NCBI GenBank assembly: GCA_964556115.1
Contig: CAZKVC010000003.1
Location: 163,958-227,957, forward strand
Reading direction: 5' to 3'
DNA: 64,000 bases
From: Parvularcula sp964556115
GTDB taxonomy: Bacteria > Pseudomonadota > Alphaproteobacteria > Caulobacterales > Parvularculaceae
Part shown: positions 33,315-40,154 of the stretch, one piece after another
Layout of the letters: every line of letters starts with the position of its first letter
Position numbering within the stretch: position 1 is the stretch's first letter
Program-made: the position numbers and the translations under genes
The notes under the pieces: model-generated
The model's database searches: none
Seen by the model: the letters and a program-made list of their open reading frames with translations, nothing else
Told to the model about the DNA's origin: nothing

Positions 33315-33895
33315 AACGCGATCGCCCTTTCGCGGCGCAGGACATCGAGAACGGGGAAGAGCGGCAGGCCGAGGATCGAGAAGAAGTCGCCTTCGACCTT
33401 TTCGAAGAGGCGCGCGCCCTCGCCTTCGAGCATGTACCCGCCGACCGTGTTGAGAACCTCCGCCGGGACCGCGTCGAGATAGGCTTTGATCTCGTCTGGC
33501 GTGAGGTTCCGCATGGTCAGGGCCGCGCTGTCGGTGATCTCGGCGAGGACCGCGCCGCCACGCATCAGGACCGCGCCGCCGCGCAGGAAATGGGTCCTGC
33601 CTGCCATGGCTTCGAGCCTCTCGTGAAGCTCCGCCCGGTCCTTGGGCTTGTCGAAGCTGCGGCCTTCGAACTCGAGCACCTGGTCGGCGCCGAGGACGAT
33701 CTGTCCCGGCGCTTCGATGCTCGCTGCCTTGGCCCGCGCAAGGCAAAGTGCGAGCTCGGCCGGGGACTTGCCGGCAAAGCCCGGTTTCAGGGCTTCTTCG
33801 TCAACCCGTGGGCGCTGGGTCTCGAAGGCGATCCCGGCGCCTTCGAGGATCTGACGGCGCGAGGCGCTGCCGGATGCAAGAACGAGCCCGCTCAT
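33311..33895 (-). CDS. maf: Maf-like nucleoside triphosphate pyrophosphatase
   Basis: 194 aa from the ATG at 33895 (MSGLVLASGSASRRQIL). LASGSxSRR is the Maf signature near residues 6-14, and LGADQVLEFEGR near 78 carries the catalytic Asp and Gln. Maf proteins remove modified nucleotides from the pool; subtype specificity is not certain from sequence. Start overlaps the PPSR stop by 4 nt. Confidence 0.9.
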   Translation of the reverse strand: MSGLVLASGSASRRQILEGAGIAFETQRPRVDEEALKPGFAGKSPAELALCLARAKAASIEAPGQIVLGADQVLEFEGRSFDKPKDRAELHERLEAMAGRTHFLRGGAVLMRGGAVLAEITDSAALTMRNLTPDEIKAYLDAVPAEVLNTVGGYMLEGEGARLFEKVEGDFFSILGLPLFPVLDVLRRERAIAF

Positions 33896-34749
33896 GCATC
33901 GCCCCCGCGCCTGATCGAGAGAAGGGTCAGGATCTTTGCGGCCGTCTCCTCCACCGAACGCTTGGTCACGTCGATCACCGGCCACTCGTTCCTGACAAAG
34001 TAGCGTTTCGCCTTGACGATCTCCTCACGGACTTTCTCCGCGTCGGTATAGCTCCGTGCCCGTTCTTCGGAATCGAGATTGCTGAGCCGCGAGGTCCTGA
34101 TCTGGCTCAGGCGGTCGGGATTGGCCGTCAGTCCGACGACCAGCGGCTTTCTGAGATTGGGGAGCTCGGGCGGCGGGTCGATCCCTGGCACGAGCGGGAT
34201 GTTCGCCGCCTTGATGCCCTTGTTCGCAAGATACATGCAGGTCGGCGTCTTCGATGTCCGGCTGACCCCGACGAGGACCACATCGGCCGTTTCGAGATCC
34301 CAGGCCATCTGCCCGTCATCATGGGCGAGGGTGTAGTCGATGGCGCCGATGCGCCGGAAATAATCCTCGTTCAGCTCATATTGGCGGCCCGCCTGGGTGG
34401 TCTGCTCGAGGCCGAGATATTCCGCAAAGGCGTTGAGAAGCGGGTCGAGACAGGAGATCGCCGGGACCTGAAGCTCGGCGCATTTCACTTCGAGCCTGCG
34501 GCGCATGGACCGGTCCACCACCGTATACATGACGAGACCGGGTGCCTGCTCGATTCGCGCCAGGACCTTGTCGAGCTGGGTATGGCTTCGGACCAGTGAG
34601 GCGACGTGTTCCAAAGGCTTAGCGCTTGGAAAGCGGGCTGCCACCGATTTGAGCAGTACGCTGAGTGTCTCGCCCGTCGAGTCCGAGACGAGATGGACGT
34701 GAAAGAATGTGCGTTGCCGCGAGCGGGGCGCGGCGGCGAGCTGATCCAT
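33892..34749 (-). CDS. pyruvate,phosphate/water dikinase regulatory protein (DUF299)
   Basis: 285 aa from the ATG at 34749 (MDQLAAAPRSRQRTFF). Bifunctional kinase/pyrophosphorylase that switches PEP synthase or pyruvate phosphate dikinase on and off by threonine phosphorylation. FHVHLVSDSTGETL near residue 16 and the P-loop-like VLVGVSRTSKTPTCMYLA near 150-166 are the DUF299 signatures. First gene on the minus side of the origin, the same position as in Caulobacter. No PEP synthase gene is in the window. The start codon overlaps a TGATCCATG sequence close to the Caulobacter DnaA G-box. Confidence 0.92.
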   Translation of the reverse strand: MDQLAAAPRSRQRTFFHVHLVSDSTGETLSVLLKSVAARFPSAKPLEHVASLVRSHTQLDKVLARIEQAPGLVMYTVVDRSMRRRLEVKCAELQVPAISCLDPLLNAFAEYLGLEQTTQAGRQYELNEDYFRRIGAIDYTLAHDDGQMAWDLETADVVLVGVSRTSKTPTCMYLANKGIKAANIPLVPGIDPPPELPNLRKPLVVGLTANPDRLSQIRTSRLSNLDSEERARSYTDAEKVREEIVKAKRYFVRNEWPVIDVTKRSVEETAAKILTLLSIRRGGDA

Positions 34750-34838
34750 GCGTTTACCGGTTGTTAGGAACTCGGGGTTTACGCCCTTAGCCCGGTCAGG
34801 CGGCAAAATCATCCTCAGCCCTGCCGAGACTTCCGCTT

Positions 34839-34847
34839 TTTCCCACA
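34839..34847 (+). promoter_or_regulatory. weak DnaA-box-like sequence
   Basis: TTTCCCACA matches TTATCCACA at 7 of 9 bases, inside the putative origin. Confidence 0.35.
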
Positions 34848-35005
34848 GGAAAAGATTCTTCTCAGCGCTGCTGTGCGATTCACGAACGCGTGAGTCGAAA
34901 ACTGGCCGTTGACCCCGGGAGTCCAAAGCGGCGGAGAGTCGAAAACCCGTTCCGCTCCCGAACAGGCTTTATGTGAAAACTGTTGGCAACTGGCCCTTCC
35001 CGGTC

Positions 35006-35014
35006 TTACCCACA
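35006..35014 (+). promoter_or_regulatory. DnaA box in the putative origin
   Basis: TTACCCACA matches the DnaA box TTATCCACA at 8 of 9 bases. It lies 60 bp before the hemE start, on the side next to the AT-rich element. Confidence 0.55.
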
Positions 35015-35073
35015 GTTTCCCCCGGCTTAGGACTCCGAGTCGGATTCATATTTGATTAAGGATTGGATCTGCG

Positions 35074-36090
35074 ATGCGCTTCATGTCGGTCCTACGCGGT
35101 CAGACCGAAAGCTCGCCGCCCATGTGGTTCATGCGTCAGGCGGGGCGCTACCTTCCCGAATACAGGGCTGTTCGAGCAAGGCAGCCCGACTTCATCTCCT
35201 TCTGCCTCGATCCCGAGGACGCAGCCGAGGTGACCCTGCAGCCGATCAGGCGGTTCGGTATGGATGCGGCCATCCTCTTCGCTGACATTCTTCTGATCCC
35301 CCATGCGATGGGTCAGACCGTCAGCTTCGTCAAAGGCGAAGGCCCGAAGCTCGCGCCGCTTTTCGAAGATGGCCGTCCCCGCGCTCTCGATGCGGAGAAG
35401 CCGTCGGAGGTCCTGCAGCCTGTCATGGAAACCGTCGCCCGGGTGCGCGAGCGGCTTCCCGAGGACAAGGCGCTGATCGGCTTCGCCGGCTCTCCCTGGA
35501 CCGTCGCGACCTACATGATCAACGGCCAGGGGACGAAGGATCCCTCCGCCGCCCGCCAGCTGGTCTACCAGAACCCGGGCTTCGTCGACGAACTGATGGA
35601 GAAGCTGGTCGATGCGACGAGCGCCTATCTGATCGGCCAGGCCAAGGCCGGTGCGAACGCGCTGAAGCTTTTCGACAGCTGGGCCGGCGGGTTGCCCGAG
35701 GATCTCTTCGACCGGCTCTGTCTCGAACCCAACCGGAAGATCGCGGAGCGGGTAAAGGCGGCCTGCGACGTCCCGGTCCTTTATTTCCCGAAAGGCTCCG
35801 GCCCGCTCTACGAAAAGGTCGCCCGGGAAGAGGCCTTCGATGCCCTCGCCCTGGACACCGCCATGCCCATGGCCTGGGCCAGGGAGCGGCTATCACCGCA
35901 CAAGGTCCTACAGGGCGGTCTCGACCCGCTGGCAGTGGTGGTTGGCGGAGAGACCATGCGCCGCGCCGCCGAGCATCTGTTGAAAACCTTCGAAGGCGTT
36001 CCGTACCTCTTCAATCTCGGGCATGGTTTCGTTCCCGAAACACCGCCGGAGCATGTCGCCGAACTGGTCAAGATCGTACGCGGGGCGTAA
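35074..36090 (+). CDS. hemE: uroporphyrinogen decarboxylase HemE
   Basis: 338 aa. Decarboxylates the four acetate side chains of uroporphyrinogen III. PPMWFMRQAGRYLPEY near residue 15 is the family signature, and GFAGSPWTVATYMING near 140 is the second; DILLIPHAMGQ and GGLDP also fit. Lies immediately beside the origin, as in Caulobacter. An AAGGATT lies 15 nt before the ATG. hemJ follows after 9 bp, so the two are probably one transcript. Confidence 0.96.
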   Translation: MRFMSVLRGQTESSPPMWFMRQAGRYLPEYRAVRARQPDFISFCLDPEDAAEVTLQPIRRFGMDAAILFADILLIPHAMGQTVSFVKGEGPKLAPLFEDGRPRALDAEKPSEVLQPVMETVARVRERLPEDKALIGFAGSPWTVATYMINGQGTKDPSAARQLVYQNPGFVDELMEKLVDATSAYLIGQAKAGANALKLFDSWAGGLPEDLFDRLCLEPNRKIAERVKAACDVPVLYFPKGSGPLYEKVAREEAFDALALDTAMPMAWARERLSPHKVLQGGLDPLAVVVGGETMRRAAEHLLKTFEGVPYLFNLGHGFVPETPPEHVAELVKIVRGA

Positions 36091-36099
36091 GGGCGCGCG

Positions 36100-36549
36100 A
36101 TGACCTTTCTCGCCCCGCTCTATGACTGGTTCAAGATCGCCCACATCCTCAGCTTCACGGCGTGGATGGCAGGGATGCTCTACCTGCCGCGCATCTTCGT
36201 CTACCACCATCAGACCGAAGCCGGGGGGGAGGCAGTGCGGCTCTTCTCGGTGATGGAGAAGAAGCTTCTCAAGCTCATCATGAACCCGGCGATGATCGCC
36301 ACCTGGCTGTTCGGTCTGATCCTCGTTGGGATCGCGCCGGACTGGGGCAACGATGGCTGGTTCCTGATCAAGCTGACTGCGGTTCTCGCGATGACGGGAC
36401 TTCACGGCTTCTACGCCGCGAGCCGGAAGAAATTCGCGGCCGGTCAGACACCGCGGACAGAACGGTTCTGGCGCATGATCAACGAGGCACCCTTCGTCCT
36501 CCTGACAATCATCGTCGCGATGGTCATCCTGAAGCCGTTCATCAACTGA
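36100..36549 (+). CDS. hemJ: HemJ-type protoporphyrinogen IX oxidase
   Basis: 149 aa. Membrane protein with four predicted spans. FKIAHILSFTAWMAGMLYLPRI near the N-terminus carries the conserved His of HemJ, and YHHQTEAGGEAVRLFSVMEKK is the second conserved block. HemJ oxidises protoporphyrinogen IX to protoporphyrin IX with electrons to the respiratory chain. With hemE just upstream and hemH at 46-47 kb, three of the late haem genes lie in this window. No hemG or hemY was seen. Confidence 0.9.
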   Translation: MTFLAPLYDWFKIAHILSFTAWMAGMLYLPRIFVYHHQTEAGGEAVRLFSVMEKKLLKLIMNPAMIATWLFGLILVGIAPDWGNDGWFLIKLTAVLAMTGLHGFYAASRKKFAAGQTPRTERFWRMINEAPFVLLTIIVAMVILKPFIN

Positions 36550-36635
36550 CCGGATCACACCCGCGTCAATAAGGACCAGAACCATCGGCCCGCTCGAGAT
36601 GTTCACGCACTATCCGGGAACCGCGGAGGAAACCG

Positions 36636-37136
36636 ATGATCATCAAGGAACGTCCGGAGTACCAGCAGAAGTCCCCTGCCCTGCAATTCGAGCAGAACCG
36701 CATGGTCAAGGAAGCCGTCGATGCGATGGCAGCCAAGAATTACGGCGCCAGCGCCATCACTGACGAGCACGGCAAGCTGGTGGGCATCTTCTCGGAACGC
36801 GACCTCATGCGCCGGGTCATTGCCGCTGGCAAGGATCCGGCGACCACCCCCCTTCGCGAGGTGATGACCAGCGACGTGCGTGTCGCTTCGGTCGATGACG
36901 ATCTTCTCGACTGGCTGCGCATCATGTCCAACGAGCGCTTTCGCCACCTCCCAGTGATCGAGGAAGGCTCGAAGGAGATCATCATGATGAGCCAGGGCGA
37001 TTTCGTGAGCTACACCTGGCCCCAGCTCCTGCACCGGGTGTCGGAGCAGACCCGGGCGAGCCTGGGCGGCGGTTTCTATCCGGTCCTGATTATCATCGGG
37101 GTCCTGCTTTATACCCTGCTGCTTCTGCTTTTCTAA
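36636..37136 (+). CDS. CBS-pair protein with C-terminal membrane anchor
   Basis: 166 aa. Two CBS motifs: residues 22-70 (VKEAVDAMAAKNYGASAITD, SERDLMRRVIAAG) and 78-130 (VMTSDVRVASVDDDLLDWLR, RFRHLPVIEEGS). CBS pairs bind adenine nucleotides. The C-terminus is a hydrophobic run of about 20 residues (PVLIIIGVLLYTLLLLLF), so the protein looks tail-anchored with the CBS pair in the cytoplasm. Many alphaproteobacterial CBS proteins of this size lack such a tail. Partner unknown. GGAGGA lies 7 nt before the start. Confidence 0.82.
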   Translation: MIIKERPEYQQKSPALQFEQNRMVKEAVDAMAAKNYGASAITDEHGKLVGIFSERDLMRRVIAAGKDPATTPLREVMTSDVRVASVDDDLLDWLRIMSNERFRHLPVIEEGSKEIIMMSQGDFVSYTWPQLLHRVSEQTRASLGGGFYPVLIIIGVLLYTLLLLLF

Positions 37137-37276
37137 GGTTCAGATCGGGTCAGGTTTCTTGACCTCGGCGGCGGACAGGCTTATTGGGCGATGCGAAGCG
37201 GCAGTTCTTGTCCGCTGTTGTTTCCCCCTTCACGTCCCCGACGCGCCACCAAGGCCGCCTACCCGTCTGGACCGCC

Positions 37277-38566
37277 ATGCTCCCCGAATCGATGACCCTT
37301 GACGAACTCAAGGAAAAGACACCCCAGGACCTCGTCAGCTTCGCCGAAGAGATCGGCGTCGACAACGCTTCGGCCCTGCGGAAACAGGATCTCCTTTTCG
37401 CCATCCTTCGCGAGTTGGCCGAGGAAGACGTTGAAATCAAAGGCTCTGGGGTTCTTGAGATTCTGCCTGACGGTTTCGGCTTCCTGCGGTCAGCCGACGC
37501 CAACTATCTCGCCGGCCCGGACGACATTTATGTCAGCCCGCAAATGATCCGGAAGTATACGCTGAAAACCGGCGACACGGTCTCAGGCGATATCCGGAGT
37601 CCCAAGGACGGCGAGCGCTATTTCGCCCTGACCAATCTCGACACCATCAACTTCGAGGAGCCGGAGAAGGCGCGCCTCAAGGTTCACTTCGACAACCTGA
37701 CACCGCTTTATCCTGATGAGCGGCTGAAGATGGAAGTGATCACGCCGGAAGTTCTCTCCGGCAAGGAGAAGCGCGATCTTTCCCACCGGGTGATCGACAT
37801 CGTCGCGCCGATCGGAAAGGGGCAGCGCTGCTTGATCGTGGCGCCGCCAAGGACCGGCAAGACCGTCCTCCTCCAGAACATCGCCCATGCGATCACGTCG
37901 AACCATCCCGAGAGCTATCTCATCGTTTTGCTGATCGACGAGCGGCCCGAGGAAGTCACCGACATGCAGCGATCGGTCCGGGGTGAGGTGGTCAGCTCGA
38001 CCTTTGATGAGCCGGCCACACGTCACGTTCAAGTCTCTGAAATGGTTATCGAAAAGGCGAAGCGTTTGGTCGAGCACGGCCGCGATGTGGTCATACTGCT
38101 CGACTCGATCACGCGTCTTGGCCGCGCCTACAATGCGACGGTCCCGAGCTCCGGCAAGGTTCTGACCGGCGGTGTCGACGCGAATGCGCTGCAGCGTCCC
38201 AAGCGCTTCTTCGGCGCAGCCCGGAACATCGAGGAGGGCGGTTCGCTCACCATCATCGCCACCGCACTGATCGATACCGGCTCCCGTATGGATGAGGTGG
38301 TCTTCGAAGAGTTCAAGGGCACGGGCAACTCCGAGATCGTTCTCGACCGCAAGGTGGCAGACAAGCGGATCTTCCCGGCGATCGACATCGCGAAGTCCGG
38401 CACCCGGAAGGAAGACCTGCTGGTGCCGAAGGACGAGCTCGGCAAGATCTTCGTTCTGCGCCGTATCCTGTCCCCGATGAACTCGCAGGATTCGATCGAA
38501 TTCCTCCTTGAGAAGCTCAGGCAGGTGAAAACCAATCAGGACTTCTTCGATTCGATGAACACCTGA
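37277..38566 (+). CDS. rho: transcription termination factor Rho
   Basis: 429 aa from the ATG at 37277; ATG 37292 is also possible. Hexameric RNA helicase that ends transcription. N-terminal Rho domain and cold-shock RNA-binding fold (residues about 5-125: MTLDELKEKTPQDLVSFAEE, GVLEILPDGFGFLRS), Walker A IVAPPRTGKTVLL near 185, Walker B VVILLDSITRLGRAYN (D at about 270), and GSLTIIATALIDTGSRMDE. Conserved position next to hemE/hemJ in alphaproteobacteria. Confidence 0.96.
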   Translation: MLPESMTLDELKEKTPQDLVSFAEEIGVDNASALRKQDLLFAILRELAEEDVEIKGSGVLEILPDGFGFLRSADANYLAGPDDIYVSPQMIRKYTLKTGDTVSGDIRSPKDGERYFALTNLDTINFEEPEKARLKVHFDNLTPLYPDERLKMEVITPEVLSGKEKRDLSHRVIDIVAPIGKGQRCLIVAPPRTGKTVLLQNIAHAITSNHPESYLIVLLIDERPEEVTDMQRSVRGEVVSSTFDEPATRHVQVSEMVIEKAKRLVEHGRDVVILLDSITRLGRAYNATVPSSGKVLTGGVDANALQRPKRFFGAARNIEEGGSLTIIATALIDTGSRMDEVVFEEFKGTGNSEIVLDRKVADKRIFPAIDIAKSGTRKEDLLVPKDELGKIFVLRRILSPMNSQDSIEFLLEKLRQVKTNQDFFDSMNT

Positions 38567-38613
38567 GCACCGCATGCTTGACAGGGGCCCCCTGGAGGCG
38601 TTCGCCTGTCGGC

Positions 38614-38853
38614 ATGAAGATTTCCATCGACATCGACTGCACGCCTCGGGAAGCCCGCAGCTTCCTCGGGCTGCCTGACTTAGATCCTGTCAACAAGGTC
38701 ATCACCGACAGTTTGACCACGAAAATGCAAGAGCACGTCGATACTCTTTCGGACCCGGTACGGTTCTGGGAAAGGGCGATGACAACCGGGGGGCAGTCTC
38801 TCGAAGTCATGCAGGCGGCCTTTGCACAAGCCACGAAAGCCTCCACGGATTGA
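38614..38853 (+). CDS. DUF6489 family protein
   Basis: 79 aa from the ATG at 38614 (MKISIDIDCTPREARSFLGL). Small, soluble, mostly helical protein of a family I know only from alphaproteobacteria; function unknown. GGAGG lies 15 nt upstream, a little far. The stop TGA overlaps the mnmE TTG start (TTGA), so it is coupled to mnmE and lies in the conserved rho-mnmE gap. Confidence 0.75.
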   Translation: MKISIDIDCTPREARSFLGLPDLDPVNKVITDSLTTKMQEHVDTLSDPVRFWERAMTTGGQSLEVMQAAFAQATKASTD

Positions 38854-40154
38854 GCACGAGCACTATCTTCGCGCGGGCATCGGGCGGAGGTCGGGCAGGG
38901 GTCGCGGTGTTCCGGATTTCGGGCCCGCAAGCCGGGCCTGTTCTCAAGACCCTGACCGGACGCATTCCCAAGCCGCGCTACGCCGCGAGGGCATTGGTGC
39001 GGGACGCGGACGGTGCGACAATAGACGACGGCATCGTGCTCTGGTTTCCAGGGCCGAACAGTTTCACCGGAGAGGACGTCGCTGAGCTGCAGCTTCACGG
39101 GTCGCTTGCGGTAGAGGCTGCGCTGTCCGAACGGCTGGCAGGGCTCGGCTGCGAAGCCGCAGAGGCGGGCGCTTTCACATGGCGCGCCTTCCGCAACGGG
39201 AAGCTGGACCTTACAGAGGTTGAGGGGCTCAGCGATCTTCTCGAAGCAGAGACCAGTCTTCAACACCGCCAGGCCCGGAACCGTTTTTCAGGGGGGCTGC
39301 GCGAAAAAGCGGAAGAGTGGCGGGGAGATCTTATTGCGGCCATGGCCCAGCTTGACGCCGCTGTGGACTTTCCGGACGAGGAAGACGTACCGGAAACCAT
39401 CGCTTCCGGCGCCTTTCCCTATGTTCGAAGGGTGAAAGCGGGCCTCGAAGCGGTTTTGACCGAAGCGAAAGGGGCTGAGCGCATTGCCGGGGGGACGACC
39501 ATAGCCCTGATCGGGCCGCCAAATGCCGGAAAAAGTACGATCTTCAACACTTTGGTGAAGGAAGAACGGGCCATTGTGTCACCCGAAGCCGGGACCACCC
39601 GCGATGTGCTGGCAGCCGTTCTTGAGTGGCATGGGCACCGGGTCACGCTTCTGGATATGGCTGGCGTGCGGGAACAGGCTTCGAACGAAATCGAAGAAGA
39701 GGGCATCCGGCGCGCCGCAAAGGCAGCTGACGACGCCGATCTTCTCCTTCTTTGCTATCCGTCTGGTGCAGAGGAGCTTCCTGGTTGGCTGGCTGAGTAC
39801 ACTCGACGGCCGCATTTGACTGTGCGGACGATGGCTGGAAACGGTTGGAGGGACGGCGCAGTGGTGCATCTGGCCGCGAAGGAAAGGGTGGGAACCGAGT
39901 TTCTCGACCAAGCAGTTGGGGAATGGCTCCAGAGTTTCGCGCAACCCGGATTGGCTCACGGTGGTCGCCAGGTGGCATTGCTTTCCAGAGCTGCAGAGAT
40001 ACTCGCCACCTTCGAGGAGAAGGTGCGCTTCGGTCCGGAGCTCGGTTCTGAAACGTTGCGTGCGGCCACCACGCAACTTGAAAGTCTTGTAGGGAGGATT
40101 GCGCCCGACGATATCTTGTCAGATATCTTCTCGTCTTTCTGTATTGGGAAATAG
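38850..40154 (+). CDS. mnmE: tRNA modification GTPase MnmE (TrmE), G4 motif altered
   Basis: 434 aa, TTG start. With MnmG it makes the carboxymethylaminomethyl group at U34 of tRNAs. Folate-binding N-terminus (TIFARASGGGRAGVAVFRIS, PNSFTGEDVAELQLHGS), helical middle, G domain and the C-terminal FCIGK with the conserved Cys. G1 GPPNAGKST near residue 222, G2 GTTRD, G3 DMAG. At the place of the G4 motif NKxD the sequence reads LTVRTMAGNGW, with no NKxD, and the following AAKERVG matches G5 only weakly. Loss of G4 should reduce guanine specificity. First of the mnmE-mnmG-rsmG run, which uses less GC-rich codons than its neighbours. Confidence 0.9.
   Translation: MSTSTIFARASGGGRAGVAVFRISGPQAGPVLKTLTGRIPKPRYAARALVRDADGATIDDGIVLWFPGPNSFTGEDVAELQLHGSLAVEAALSERLAGLGCEAAEAGAFTWRAFRNGKLDLTEVEGLSDLLEAETSLQHRQARNRFSGGLREKAEEWRGDLIAAMAQLDAAVDFPDEEDVPETIASGAFPYVRRVKAGLEAVLTEAKGAERIAGGTTIALIGPPNAGKSTIFNTLVKEERAIVSPEAGTTRDVLAAVLEWHGHRVTLLDMAGVREQASNEIEEEGIRRAAKAADDADLLLLCYPSGAEELPGWLAEYTRRPHLTVRTMAGNGWRDGAVVHLAAKERVGTEFLDQAVGEWLQSFAQPGLAHGGRQVALLSRAAEILATFEEKVRFGPELGSETLRAATTQLESLVGRIAPDDILSDIFSSFCIGK

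Larger units (their letters stand above)
34750..35073. other. oriC: probable chromosomal replication origin
   Basis: The 324-bp gap between PPSR and hemE is where Cori lies in Caulobacter, and the flanking genes match that order. Eight GANTC sites, recognised by the cell-cycle methylase CcrM, lie within 34854-35047, at 34854, 34877, 34892, 34919, 34936, 35031, 35037 and 35043; fewer than one is expected by chance. GAAAAC recurs at 34897, 34941 and 34975, the first two inside an 11-bp direct repeat (GAGTCGAAAAC, 34892 and 34936). DnaA-box-like sequences and an AT-rich stretch at 35042-35064 are present. No complete CtrA site (TTAA-N7-TTAA) is found; only a half at 35056-35059. Confidence 0.75.

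Noticed and set aside
35056..35059. CtrA binding site before hemE
   Set aside because: Only a TTAA half-site; no second half at the 7-nt spacing.
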